The notes: generated by a model not told the origin, from the sequence alone. A stretch of DNA of 64,000 nt from JAIPDZ01 sp034522175 (GCA_034522175.1 JAXHLQ010000001.1:3472001-3536000); one strand, 5' to 3'; shown: positions 20,330 to 30,003, numbered from the stretch's first letter. Program-made: numbers and translations.

Positions 20330-22376
20330 GACTCACTTCATCTTGGCAGGTTTTCTTGCCCATGCGAATCGATCGGTATTCGGCCAATGCCCATAACGGA
20401 AAAAACTGCCTGTAGCCATGGTATCGAAGGTAGAACACATTGGGAAAGCCGGTGCCCGTGAAAAACGGTTCGTCCCAGGCCCCTTCATCATCCTGTGTGC
20501 TCAAAAGATAGTGAACGCCGCGCTGAACGGTCACGCTCTTTCCCTCGCCCACGGCCATGAGCCCCAAAAGGGCCCAGGCGGTCTGAGAGGCCGTGCTCTC
20601 CCCTTTTCCGGCGTAGGCGGCATCCGCATAGGAATAACAGGTTTCCCCCCACCCATTGTCCGGATTCTGGCACGATTTCAGCCAGTCAACGGCTCTGCGG
20701 ATGTAGGGCTGTGAAGGATCCTCTCCCAGTCGACCCAGCCCCTTGAGCACAGACCAGGTCCCGTAGATGTAGTTGACCCCCCATCGACCGAACCACCCGC
20801 CGAAGGACTCCTGCTCGTTTTTGAGAAACCTGAGCGCCCTGGCAATGGGCGGGAAATCACGATCGTAGCCCAGCATGGTCAACAGCTCGATGCACCGGCC
20901 CGTGAGGTCCGATGTACTGGGATCGAGGAGGGCACCGTGGTCCGCAAAGGGAATGTTATTGAGGTACAGATAATCGTTATCGATATCAAAGGCTCCCCAT
21001 CCGCCATCTGAACTCTGCATGCCCAGAACCCACTCCACTGACGTCAAAATCTGTTTTCTGACGGCGTCATCTTCGAGGGCGCCCGCACGAATCAGGGCCA
21101 TGAGGACCATGGGCGTATCATCCACGTCAGGGTAGAAGCTGTTTTCAAATTGAAAGGCCCAGGCGGCCGGCTCAAGATGAGGGGCGCTGTAGGACCAGTC
21201 GCCGGGGACCCGGATCATCTGGCTCAAAAGCCACTTTTGCCCATCCTGAACCGCTCGATGGTTACCGGGAATTCCCCCTTCAAGGAGGGCGGACAGGCTC
21301 AGGCAGGTATCCCAGATGGGTGAGAGACACGGCTGGCACAAGGACTCGTCTCGACGGATAGAGAGGAGATCGTCAACGGCCTTTATTCCTCGAACCATAT
21401 CCGGATGGCGTTCAGCATAACCCAGCGTCTTGAGCGCCATTACCGCATTGGCCATGGCAGGGAAGATGGCACCGAGCCCCCCCTCCCCCTGCATCCGCTT
21501 GAGCGTCCATTTTTCGGCCAGTTGGACGGCCTTATCCCGGGCCGTTCGATTCATTATCGGATCAATCAGTTTCAGGGTGCGGTCCAGAAGGACGAAGATA
21601 TTTTTCCCCAAATGTCTTGGCGTCAATCGATCCAGATGCCGGATCTGGTCTCCAGGCTCGATAAACAGTTCCTGGACGCCCTCCTCTGGTCTGAGGTGAC
21701 ATACGGGACGTCTGGCATTGAGGATAAGGAGCGGGACGATAACGGTCCTCGACCAGTAGGACACCTTGTGCAGGTGGAAGAAAAACCATTTTGGCAGGAG
21801 CATGATTTCCACCGGCATGGCCGGGGTGGTCTTCCAAGAGATCTGACCGAACAGGGCCAGTGTGATTCGGGTGAATACATTGACCCTGGCCGCGCCTCCC
21901 TGACTCAGAATAAATCTCCTGGCCCGGGCCATATGCGCTTCAGATGGCGCGTCTCCCAACTGTTTCAGGGCGAAATAGGTCTTGACAGAGGCGCTGACGT
22001 CGGCCTCCCCATCATAGTAAAGGGGCCACCCGCCACCCGCCAGTTGACGACGGCGGAGGTAATTTCTAATCCCCGATTTGAGTTCGGGCCGCATCTCTCG
22101 TGCCAGGAATCTCTGGAGCAACACATACTCCGAGGGAATGGTGGTATCCGCCTCCAGATCGAAGACCCAGTATCCCTTCTCATGCTGACCGGCCAAAAAG
22201 CGATTCGTAGCCGATTCAATGACCTCATTGAGCCGTTTCACGGAAAAGAGAGGAGAAGCCGGTTTGGGTGCTTGTTTCCTTTCTTGTGGCAAAAACGGGG
22301 CAGGATGACTGTTTCGTCGAAGTGTATGTTTTGGATTTTTCAGTGTTTTGAGCGCAAGTCGAATGCTTTGTTTCAT
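20307..22376 (-). CDS. shc: squalene-hopene cyclase
   Basis: A 689-residue class II triterpene cyclase that turns squalene into hopene at the membrane surface. The catalytic acid motif DxDD is seen as YPDVDDTPMVLMAL, and several QW repeats are visible (GMQSSDGGWGAFD, QESFGGWFGRWG, CQNPDNGWGE, STQDDEGAWDEPFFTG). Length is normal. The ATG at 22376 has GAGG upstream; a TTG at 22400 is an alternative. It is followed by the HpnG-like gene, giving the first steps to extended hopanoids. The presence of shc fits anaerobes such as Geobacter and some sulfate reducers that make hopanoids without oxygen. No squalene synthesis genes are in the window. Confidence 0.95.
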   Translation of the reverse strand: MKQSIRLALKTLKNPKHTLRRNSHPAPFLPQERKQAPKPASPLFSVKRLNEVIESATNRFLAGQHEKGYWVFDLEADTTIPSEYVLLQRFLAREMRPELKSGIRNYLRRRQLAGGGWPLYYDGEADVSASVKTYFALKQLGDAPSEAHMARARRFILSQGGAARVNVFTRITLALFGQISWKTTPAMPVEIMLLPKWFFFHLHKVSYWSRTVIVPLLILNARRPVCHLRPEEGVQELFIEPGDQIRHLDRLTPRHLGKNIFVLLDRTLKLIDPIMNRTARDKAVQLAEKWTLKRMQGEGGLGAIFPAMANAVMALKTLGYAERHPDMVRGIKAVDDLLSIRRDESLCQPCLSPIWDTCLSLSALLEGGIPGNHRAVQDGQKWLLSQMIRVPGDWSYSAPHLEPAAWAFQFENSFYPDVDDTPMVLMALIRAGALEDDAVRKQILTSVEWVLGMQSSDGGWGAFDIDNDYLYLNNIPFADHGALLDPSTSDLTGRCIELLTMLGYDRDFPPIARALRFLKNEQESFGGWFGRWGVNYIYGTWSVLKGLGRLGEDPSQPYIRRAVDWLKSCQNPDNGWGETCYSYADAAYAGKGESTASQTAWALLGLMAVGEGKSVTVQRGVHYLLSTQDDEGAWDEPFFTGTGFPNVFYLRYHGYRQFFPLWALAEYRSIRMGKKTCQDEVSLEHPPAE

Positions 22377-22502
22377 TAACCGACCTCGGGGTTTGTGCAA
22401 TGCAGATGGACCATCAGGAAAATAATAAGATCTCTATACATGAATTCGCCTAAAAATTCAAGGAAAATCAGCGGCCTCATATGGCCGGTAAGCTCATAAG
22501 CA

Positions 22503-22559
22503 CTTAAGCCTCTCCATCTCTGAGTCACTCCGTCTCTTCGTCTCTCAGTCACTGAGTCC
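22503..22559. repeat. pyrimidine-rich intergenic simple repeat, copy 2
   Basis: It reads CCTCTCCATCTCTGAGTCAC, then TCCGTCTCTTCGTCTCTCAG, then TCACTGAGTCC, immediately beyond the polymerase stop. The related copies are at 15381 and 25645. Confidence 0.5.
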
Positions 22560-25500
22560 TCAAAGCCTCACGCCTAACACCTCAACCTCCTCCACCGTCA
22601 AAGTGATGGCGTTAAACGTCATCCCGACGCTTCCCTTCAAAACATAGGGTCGTATGGTGTTCAACAGGTGGCAGAATTTGTGGTAAACCTCAGGGAAAAA
22701 AACCGTCTCATAGGTCCCGCTCACATCTTCAAACGTGATAAATGTCATGGGATCACCGGTCTTCGTGCGGACCCGCTTTCCCGTCACCCGGCGCCCCACG
22801 GTGGTCACCCGCTTCCCGATGTGATCGCCGAGATCCGCTGCCCGGACATGGGGGATGGTCTTCAACACATGGCCGTAGAGTGCCAGCGGGTGGACCGACA
22901 GAACAAATCCGAAGCTCTCCATCTCCTGTTTCAGCAGAAGCGATCGGGGGTAGGAAGACGTATGGGCGGCGGGGCGGGGGCATGGTGAAACCGTTTGGTC
23001 AAACAGACCCGCCGGTCGCGTTGTATCCCGGCCGTCGAAAAAAGCCATTCCTTCCCACATGAGTTCCGCCCGGCGGGGAACCCCGTGGAGCGGGTCAAAA
23101 CACCCCCCCTTGATGAGGACCTTGACATCTTTCAAGTGAAGATGCGGGCCCGTTCGCTCCAAAAACGCCTGAAAGGAATCAAAGGGACCGTTTCGGTTCC
23201 GCTCATGAATAATCGCCTCCTTTGCCTCCTGTGAAAGCCCCTTCAACTGCATGAACCCCATCCGGATCCGCCCCCCTTTGCCCGTATAATGGTTCTCACT
23301 TTCATTGATATGCGGGGGGAGGACCCGGAGTCCCATCCGCCTCGCCTCGGAGATATAACTGAGGGTCGAATAATACCCCCCGCCATTGGAGAGCACCCCA
23401 GCCATGAATTCAGCCGGATAACGGGCCCTCAGATAGGCGGATTTATAGGCCACCAGGGTGTAGCTGGCGGAATGGGGTTTACAGAAGCTGTATCCGTCAA
23501 AGCCCATCATCATCTCCCAGACCGCGTCGATGACCTTCCGGGAAACCCCTTTCGCATCGGCCCCCCGGACAAACCGTGCATGAAAATCCTTCAGTCTCTT
23601 CTCCCTGTCTTTTTTACTGACCGTCTTTCTGAGGGTATCGGCCTCGGCCGGATCAAACCCGGCCAGATAAATGGCGGCCTGACTCAACTGCTCCTGAAAT
23701 ACCATGATCCCAAGCGTTTCCTTGAGAACCGGTTCCAACAGGGGATGGAGCGGCTTCCAGGGGGCCCCACGGAGCCTGGATATCCAGTCGTGGATATGCG
23801 GGTTGGACGCCGGTCTTATGATGGAGGTAACGACGACGTTCAGCGAAAAATGATCCTGTTTCAGGTATTCCCCAAAGGAAAACGCGGAGGCCACCTGGGT
23901 CAGGACCTGCCGGGTGGCCGGGCTTTCAAAATAGAATATCCCGAACGTGTCGCCTTTATAAAAGATCCGCACGGTTTCAGGATCATCCAATGGGTTGAGA
24001 TCCGCATAATCGATACGAAGCGCATAATTTTTTTCCACCTGCTCCAGGGCATCCCGGATCACGGCCAGGCTCCGGTTGCCCAGAATGTCGATCTTGACCA
24101 GGCCGGACGCCTCCACGGCATCCTTTTCCCACTGAAGCACCTGGAGGCCTTTATTGGAGATCTCCACGGGACAGTGCCGCCGGATGTCATCCGGAACCAT
24201 TACCACGCCCCCGCAGTGGGTGGAAAGGTGGTTGAAATGACGCTCAAGCCGGGCGGCCGCGAACAGGATCTCGTCCCACGGTTTGTTGAACGGAACGTCT
24301 CTCATTTCCGGATGCCGGATCACGCCCCGGCCGTCCGGTCCCAGCGTGTGTCTGAAACCGATTTTATCGGTGACCTGCCCGATCTCCTGGTCTGTCAACC
24401 CAAAAACCTTGGCCACCGCCCGGATGGCGGCCCGGGCCCCGAAACCGTTGTGATTGGCCACCATGGCGGCCCGGCGGTTGCCATATGCCGCAAAGAGGGC
24501 GTCGATGATCCGGTCCCGCTCGTCCCATGCAAAATCGATATCGATATCCGGCGGATCCATCCTTTGGGGATTCAAAAACCGCTCAAAGAAGAGCCGGTGT
24601 TTGATGGGGTCCACATGGGTAATCCCCAGGGCATAGGCCACAATGGAGGCTGCGGCACTCCCCCGGCCGCAGGACCTGCGGGCCTTCTTCGTGATATGGT
24701 CCACCACCAGGAAATAGTGGGCGAAGTTTTTGTCGCGGATAATCCGCATCTCGTGATCCACCCGCTCCCGGACGGCCCGGGAGATCGAACCGTACCGCGA
24801 CCGGCATCCCGCCAGGGTCTTCTGGTAGAGAAGATCGAAGGCCGCCTGGTCGTCCATATCTTCAAACCGGGGGAAGATGGTTTGATTAAAATCCCAGTCC
24901 GCCAACGCAGCCTCTGCTACCCTGACGGTATTTCGGAGGGCTGCCGGCGCATGGGGATACTGGTCGATCATCCGGGCCGGAGGCGTTAAAACATCATGGG
25001 ACCTGCAGGTATCCTCCTGCCTTAACCGGGACAGTTTGGTGTTCAGGGATACGGCCCTCAGGATGCGGTGGAGGGGGAACTGATGCTCATCCAATAGATA
25101 GACCCGGCGGGTGGCCAGGGGCGGAATGCCGCTTTTCCGGGAAAAGGCGTAACAGCGCCCCATCTGATACCCCGGCGACATCTCCACGTAAAGGTCTTTT
25201 ATCGAATCCCGCTTCAGTGTCTTCAAGAGGGAGAGATCGTCTGAAAATACGATGAGCCCCTCCCGCATCTTTGCGAGAGTCTGCACCAGATCAAAACCGG
25301 CATCGCAATGCCGGGCGGAGAGGATGCGGCAGAGACGGGCATATCCCGCTTGGGTTTTGACCAGGACCACGGCCCGACGTCCATCCGCCACAACTTCGCT
25401 TCCCACCAGCGGCCGGATCCCCATCTCCCGGGCCTTCTGAATAAACTCGACCATTCCATAAAGGCCATTGGTGTCCGTAAGGGCCAGTCGGTCCAATCCC

Positions 25501-25592
25501 AGCTCCCTGGCGGTGCGCAAGAGGTCATCGATGGTCCCCATGCCCCACCCCTTGGAGTAGTGGGAATGGACGTTGAGGTGGACAATTTCCAT
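22560..25592 (-). CDS. DNA polymerase III alpha subunit, short DnaE type (DnaE2/ImuC-like or DnaE3)
   Basis: A 1010-residue C-family polymerase. The N-terminal PHP domain starts IVHLNVHSHYSKGWG. The palm has GRGSAAASIVAYALGI and the catalytic aspartates of PPDIDIDFAWDERD. The thumb/finger region carries FQEQLSQAAIYLAGFDPAEAD and GYSFCKPHSASYTLVAYKSA. An OB-fold ends the protein (VTTVGRRVTGKRVRTKTGDP). It is shorter than replicative DnaE1 (about 1150), which suggests an accessory, perhaps mutagenic-repair, enzyme. The usual partners ImuA/ImuB are not adjacent, so the exact subgroup is uncertain. ATG at 25592 was chosen because it directly precedes the PHP strand. Confidence 0.88.
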   Translation of the reverse strand: MEIVHLNVHSHYSKGWGMGTIDDLLRTARELGLDRLALTDTNGLYGMVEFIQKAREMGIRPLVGSEVVADGRRAVVLVKTQAGYARLCRILSARHCDAGFDLVQTLAKMREGLIVFSDDLSLLKTLKRDSIKDLYVEMSPGYQMGRCYAFSRKSGIPPLATRRVYLLDEHQFPLHRILRAVSLNTKLSRLRQEDTCRSHDVLTPPARMIDQYPHAPAALRNTVRVAEAALADWDFNQTIFPRFEDMDDQAAFDLLYQKTLAGCRSRYGSISRAVRERVDHEMRIIRDKNFAHYFLVVDHITKKARRSCGRGSAAASIVAYALGITHVDPIKHRLFFERFLNPQRMDPPDIDIDFAWDERDRIIDALFAAYGNRRAAMVANHNGFGARAAIRAVAKVFGLTDQEIGQVTDKIGFRHTLGPDGRGVIRHPEMRDVPFNKPWDEILFAAARLERHFNHLSTHCGGVVMVPDDIRRHCPVEISNKGLQVLQWEKDAVEASGLVKIDILGNRSLAVIRDALEQVEKNYALRIDYADLNPLDDPETVRIFYKGDTFGIFYFESPATRQVLTQVASAFSFGEYLKQDHFSLNVVVTSIIRPASNPHIHDWISRLRGAPWKPLHPLLEPVLKETLGIMVFQEQLSQAAIYLAGFDPAEADTLRKTVSKKDREKRLKDFHARFVRGADAKGVSRKVIDAVWEMMMGFDGYSFCKPHSASYTLVAYKSAYLRARYPAEFMAGVLSNGGGYYSTLSYISEARRMGLRVLPPHINESENHYTGKGGRIRMGFMQLKGLSQEAKEAIIHERNRNGPFDSFQAFLERTGPHLHLKDVKVLIKGGCFDPLHGVPRRAELMWEGMAFFDGRDTTRPAGLFDQTVSPCPRPAAHTSSYPRSLLLKQEMESFGFVLSVHPLALYGHVLKTIPHVRAADLGDHIGKRVTTVGRRVTGKRVRTKTGDPMTFITFEDVSGTYETVFFPEVYHKFCHLLNTIRPYVLKGSVGMTFNAITLTVEEVEVLGVRL

Positions 25593-26327
25593 GGGTAACA
25601 CCCCCATCTCTCCGCACCTTAGTCCTTGCACCTGCCCATGATTCGTCTGACGAAGAGAAGAAGGGACTAAGAGACTGAGAGATCAAAATTAATAGCGCCA
25701 TTTTTCGGGGTTAGGAGATATCATGTTCATGGTGTCTTTTCATTTTATTCCCGGAGATCACAAAATACAAAATTCCTATGTCTACCCACGCAGATTAATT
25801 GGGTTTTGATGACGCAAAGACCCTTCTAAGAACCACTTCTCATTCCCGAAATAAAAGAAGGGCATTTCACTTAAATATTACCTAATTTTGTTTATTGAGC
25901 TTGCCCCAAAAAGTCAACGTAAAATCCGGAGTTCCGAGGTTTTTTCTTCCGTATGCAGGAAAGGATAACACAGCAGTTTGACAGATACGGTCACGAATGG
26001 TGGTTTTTTTGGAAAATCGCGTTTGTGGATATTCGGTTCGATTATCAGATTCGTGCCACGGCAAGGTGTACGCGGGATCAGTCGAATTATCCCGGATCGG
26101 GCCACAACGATGCGCATACCACTGCCCGCCACGCGGCCAATGGACGACGCGCCCGTTAGATATGAAGGGTGGAAATATGACCGTGATCGTGACGGATACT
26201 CTTTTACCGATGTGCATGCCCAGAGATCCGCTCAATTGGCAGATGGACCTCTATCAGGCGTTTCGGATAGGTCATGCTTTCTCAGGGGGCATTGCGCAGG
26301 CCAGGATTGCCGGACTTTGGATTCAAG
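25593..26327. other. long intergenic region with one simple-repeat copy
   Basis: About 735 bp between the polymerase start and the end of the enoyl-CoA hydratase remnant. At 25645-25685 it carries an inverted copy of the pyrimidine-rich repeat (CGAAGAGAAGAAGGGACTAA, then GAGACTGAGAG). The segment 25700-25950 is AT-rich, and 26040-26300 is GC-richer with short open frames on both strands that resemble nothing known. No RNA gene was recognised. Confidence 0.4.
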
Positions 26328-26971
26328 TCACTTCATTTCCCAGGTGGGCTTTCTTTTTTCAATGAATGCCGTGGCGCCTTCCTTCATATCCCGTGTGGCG
26401 CTCAGGGCGGCCCAGGTATCCGATTCCAGTTCCAGACCGGGATAAAGCGTGAGGTCCCTGGTGCGATTGAGCACCTTCTTGACCGATTTGACCCCCAACG
26501 GCCCTCGCTTGCTGATGCGGGCGGCGAGTGATAAGGCCTTTTCCATCACCTCTCCAGGAGGGGTGATCTGCTCCACCAGACCGATGCGGAAGGCCTCCCG
26601 GCCGTCGATGACATCGCCCGAAAACATCAACTCTTTGACCTTTCCGAGCGGGACATGGTAAAGGGCCCGTCGGGTGCCGCCGTTGCCCGGGAAAATGGAC
26701 AGCTTCACCTCCGGAAACCCAAGCTGAGCGGTTTCGTCACAGTACCGGATGTCACAGCACAGGGCCAGTTCCAGCCCCCCGCCGCAAACGCCTTGTCTCC
26801 TGCGCCACGCAGGATCACCGCCCGGATTTCTTTCCTGCGATCATCCAGTTCCTGAAACACCTGGGCCATGGCTTCCTTGGTTGCGACATCCAAGGCGTTC
26901 ATGGGCGGATGGTCAATCTGGATAATGGCCACCTTATCGTTGATGTCATAATGTGCAAGTCCGGTATCCAT
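26328..26971 (-). pseudogene. enoyl-CoA hydratase/isomerase, internally deleted and frameshifted
   Basis: Crotonase family. The N-terminal part (IIQIDHPPMNALDVATKEAM ... VILRGAGDKAFAAG) and the C-terminal part (GLELALCCDIRYCDETAQLG, GNGGTRRA, DGREAFRIGLVEQI) are both recognisable, but they meet directly at about 26776-26790 in different frames. Roughly 45 residues normally lie between KAFAAG and GGGLELA: the GADIKE-type oxyanion-hole region and the strand leading to NGxALGGG. Their loss removes one oxyanion-hole element, so this copy should be inactive if the sequence is right. A collapse between two short G-rich repeats would explain it. It lies 32 bp downstream of the FlxA-like gene. Confidence 0.75.
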
Positions 26972-27003
26972 GTTGCTCGTTCCCCGACCACGGTGTGCGG
27001 GAA

Positions 27004-27864
27004 TTAATACTCCCCAGGCATCTCTTTGAGCTGTGCCAGGGAAAAGACAGGGCCGTCTTTACACACGTACTGATCCCCGATATTGCAGCGACCGCAGATG
27101 CCGATGCCGCACTTCATGCGCATTTCCAGGGAGAGGATGATGCGTTCGGGTGGGAAGCCGAGCTTTTCAAGCACGGGCTGGGTGAAGCGGATCATGATGG
27201 GGGGGCCGCAAACGATGGCAATGGCGTTATCCGCGCTGGTCACCTTTTCCTCGGTGATGGCCGGCACGAACCCGATGTTGTATTTCCAGTCCGGATCATC
27301 GGTGCCGTCCACCGTGATGTGCATATCCATATCATCGCGTTTTTCCCACTCGGCCAGTTCATCGCGATAAAGGAGCATGCCCGGATTACGGGCGCCGTAA
27401 ACGACGATGATGTCTTTAAACTTCGAGCGATTATCCGGGTGCAACATGTAGATGATACTGGATCGCAATGTGGTGAAGGCGAATCCGCCCCCGATGATGA
27501 CCACGTTTTTGCCTTCCATCTCATCCCAGGGGTACCAGTTCCCGAGAGGACCTCGAATCCCCATGACATCGCCTTCTTTCATGTTGTGAAGATAAGTGGT
27601 GACCGCACCCACCTTGTTGACCGTAAAGGCCACGAATCCTTTTTCAGTGGGAGATGATGCGATGCCGATGGGAATTTCTCCTTTTCCCGCAACAGAAATC
27701 TCGGCGAACTGTCCCGGTGTGTAGGCAAATTTCTCTTCGTCTTCCGGGTTCAGGAAAACAAACTTAAAGGTCTTGAGATTTCTATCCTCGGTCTCGGTGA
27801 CGATGGAGTCGATTCGAACCGGATAAGGCAGATATGGATTTTCCAATGCAACCTCCTGAGTCAC
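27004..27864 (-). CDS. FAD/NAD(P)-binding Fe-S oxidoreductase, FlxA / sulfhydrogenase gamma (AsrB-HydG) type
   Basis: A 286-residue ferredoxin-NADP+ reductase-fold subunit. An FAD-binding barrel (YTPGQFAEISV, GIASSP, GPLGNWYP) is followed by an NAD(P) fold (VVIIGGGFAFTTLRS, VCGPPIMI) and a C-terminal [2Fe-2S] motif (EMRMKCGIGICGRCNIG ... VCKDGP). This is the diaphorase subunit that would bring NAD(P)H electrons into the complex. The GTG at 27864 overlaps the stop of the preceding subunit (GTGA), which suggests translational coupling; a TTG at 27846 behind AGGAGG is an alternative start. Downstream are only the enoyl-CoA hydratase remnant genes. Confidence 0.88.
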   Translation of the reverse strand: MTQEVALENPYLPYPVRIDSIVTETEDRNLKTFKFVFLNPEDEEKFAYTPGQFAEISVAGKGEIPIGIASSPTEKGFVAFTVNKVGAVTTYLHNMKEGDVMGIRGPLGNWYPWDEMEGKNVVIIGGGFAFTTLRSSIIYMLHPDNRSKFKDIIVVYGARNPGMLLYRDELAEWEKRDDMDMHITVDGTDDPDWKYNIGFVPAITEEKVTSADNAIAIVCGPPIMIRFTQPVLEKLGFPPERIILSLEMRMKCGIGICGRCNIGDQYVCKDGPVFSLAQLKEMPGEY

Positions 27865-28912
27865 TTTACGTCACTTTCATATTCATTCATTAACCGACAG
27901 ACTTCTCTGATATCGATGTTTACCGGGCAGTACCGCACACAGCGGCCGCACCCGGAGCACTGGATACCGTTTTGGTATTTATCCACATAATATTTAAGCT
28001 TGTGCATAAATCGCTGCCGCACACGCTGGTGTTTTTGATCTCTGGGATTGTGTCCCGATCCGTGCAGGGTGAAGAGCGGGAACATACACGAGTCCCAGTT
28101 CCGGATCCGGTCCCCCTGCTTGCTTAGAATCTCGTCCTGGATGTCGAAACACCAGCAGGTGGGGCAAAGGTAGGTACAGGTCCCGCAATTGAGGCAGGCA
28201 AAGGCCACTTCCCCCAGAAAGGCGCGTCGAACAGATCCGTGGCCACCTTGTCCTTCAAGGCATCCGTGGGGACCGACGTCTGAATTTTCTCTTCTGCCGA
28301 TGCAGCCAATTTTTCCGCTTCTTTTAATGCGGCTTCGTCGGCCGGACTCCCGCCCGATGCCTCCTTCAGGAATGCTTCCCCTTTTTCGGTCAATGCTTTA
28401 ATCAGATAGGTCTCCCCCCTATCGATCATGAGCGCATCGAGCCCCTGTTCATGAAAGGGACCACCGCCCACCTCGGTGCAAAAGCAGGTAGGGCACGGGG
28501 AATTGCAGCCCAGGCCGATGAGTGTGCTGGATTCAAAGTGCTTCACCCAGTAGGGGTCGCTGTACTCCGGATTATCGAAATTTCGTTTGACGATCTGGAA
28601 TGCATGGGCATCACATGGCCGGATGCCCACCACCGCCTGTGGGGAATAATCCTTGGGTGCCTCCTTCAGGATATAGGCATCGTCATCCGCCTCATCGAGG
28701 GAGTATTCAAACATCCGTTCCGACTCGGGGTAGACCAGGGATTTGGGCGACAGCCGCGTGTTTTGATAATCAAAATCAGGGCGCTTGCCCGTTTCCAGCA
28801 GCATGAAGGTATGAAAGTCCCCATCTTTTACGGGCGCTATTACCCGGTAGGCATCCTTCAGCCCCTTTAGAACCCCTGTCCACTCATCTTTGGAGAATAT
28901 CTTTTCTGTCAT
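27861..28912 (-). CDS. 4Fe-4S dicluster subunit, FlxB / sulfhydrogenase beta (AsrA-HydB) type, frame break at C5 run
   Basis: An iron-sulfur subunit of the AsrA/HydB/FlxB family. The N-terminal half has GIRPCDAHAFQIVKRNF and GLGCNSPCPTCFCTEVGGGP. The C-terminal half has two ferredoxin-like motifs (CLNCGTCTYLCPTCWCFD and CSGCGRCVRYCPVNIDI). The halves are in two frames that meet at the C5 run 28211-28215. One extra base gives APFWGEVAFACLNCG and a single protein of about 350 residues. It would pass electrons between the NAD(P)H flavin subunit and HdrA. Stop and next start overlap by 4 bases. Confidence 0.86.
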
Positions 28913-28930
28913 CAGGCACGTCCTTTTTCT

Positions 28931-29031
28931 TTACAGAAGATAACGAAGAAAACGAAGAAAAACATGATGGTTGCATTTATAAGACTATATTGTGAGACCC
29001 TTTGTCGTCTTTCTTGCCCTCTGTGAAATAA
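28931..29031. repeat. intergenic repeat, ACAGAAG-type, copy 3
   Basis: The left arm TTTACAGAAGATAACGAAGA is nearly the same as copy 2. The right arm is TCGTCTTTCTTGCCCTCTGTGAAAT, and the centre is longer (about 45 bases). It lies between the FlxC-like and FlxB-like genes, inside what otherwise looks like one operon. Confidence 0.55.
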
Positions 29032-29052
29032 TTCCTTCCTCGGCATGATTAT

Positions 29053-30003
29053 CTACTTAATAAAATCGTTATAATCATCCGGGTTGTAGACATCTAAGGG
29101 TGGCCGTTGCTCGAGCGTGAGGCCGGCTTCCCATGAGAAGAGTTCCCGGCAGTCCTTGTTCAGCTTCTTGGTGAACTGCCGCATGCGGATGCCCACCGGG
29201 CAGACCCGTTCACAGGCCCCACAGTCCGTGCATCTTCCGGCGCAATGATAGGCCCTTAAAAAGTGAAAGGTCATGGTGTCCGCGGGGTCGATGCTCTTGC
29301 CGACCCATTGTGGGTTGGACTCGTCCACGAAGCATGTGGGGCAGTAACATAAAGGGCAGGCATTCCGGCATGCATAGCAGCGCAGGCACCGGGATATGAG
29401 CCGGGTAAAGAACCGCTGCCGTTTCTCGGGGGCCATCCCCTCGATGGTTTCCACATCCTTATAGGCATCTGTTTCCGCGGGTTCTTCAACGGGTTCACCC
29501 ACCATTTCATCATAAATCACCGGATTGTGATGCGTGCAGGTGGAGCAGTTATTCTGTAGGAACTTGTCCTTATCCAAGGTCTTTTCGAACCCGTCCCCCT
29601 TCACGGTGAATTGAGGACCGTCTTCGCTGATTTCCAATATTTCCTGTTGCTTGACCTCGCGCAGTACGGCCCGGTGATCGATCATGCCCTCGCACGGAAT
29701 GCCCACAATATAGAGCTGATCCCGTTGGATCTGGTTTTCAACGATATGGGTTACGATATTTCGGGAATTGCAGCCCGTGGCCACAATGCCGATTTTATCG
29801 GTACGCTTGGTCAGGTAATTGCACAGATTGAGGGCGCAGAAGCTGTCCCAGTAGAGGGTATCCACTTTGGCCGGATCGTCGATGAGGACCGGTTCGTTCA
29901 TCATGGGAACCGTTCCCTTCCTGTATCCGATAAATACGTCGACCGCTTTGTCCGTCAAAAGCCGTGCCGCGGTTTCTCTGATTTTTTCAGCATACTCGAG
30001 CAT
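29053..30003 (-). CDS. 4Fe-4S protein, FlxC-like / hydrogenase-type iron-sulfur subunit
   Basis: A 316-residue protein. The first two thirds form a domain with GIVATGCNSRNIVTHIVE and CSTCTHHNPVIYDE. The last third carries cysteine-rich ferredoxin motifs (CLRCYACRNACPLCYCPTC and CTDCGACERVCPVG). The layout resembles the FlxC/FrhB-associated Fe-S subunits found between MvhD and AsrA/AsrB homologues. Its ATG overlaps the stop of the MvhD-type selenoprotein by one base (TAATG), so the two should be translated together. It probably relays electrons within the complex. The exact subunit name is by context. Confidence 0.8.
   Translation of the reverse strand: MLEYAEKIRETAARLLTDKAVDVFIGYRKGTVPMMNEPVLIDDPAKVDTLYWDSFCALNLCNYLTKRTDKIGIVATGCNSRNIVTHIVENQIQRDQLYIVGIPCEGMIDHRAVLREVKQQEILEISEDGPQFTVKGDGFEKTLDKDKFLQNNCSTCTHHNPVIYDEMVGEPVEEPAETDAYKDVETIEGMAPEKRQRFFTRLISRCLRCYACRNACPLCYCPTCFVDESNPQWVGKSIDPADTMTFHFLRAYHCAGRCTDCGACERVCPVGIRMRQFTKKLNKDCRELFSWEAGLTLEQRPPLDVYNPDDYNDFIK

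Noticed and set aside
23289..24989. Open frame of 566 codons on the plus strand.
   Set aside because: It is a shadow of the DnaE-like polymerase, which has clear catalytic motifs on the other strand.
25882..26235. Possible 117-codon gene on the minus strand in the long gap.
   Set aside because: No family resemblance, no Shine-Dalgarno and ordinary low-information composition; other short frames overlap it.
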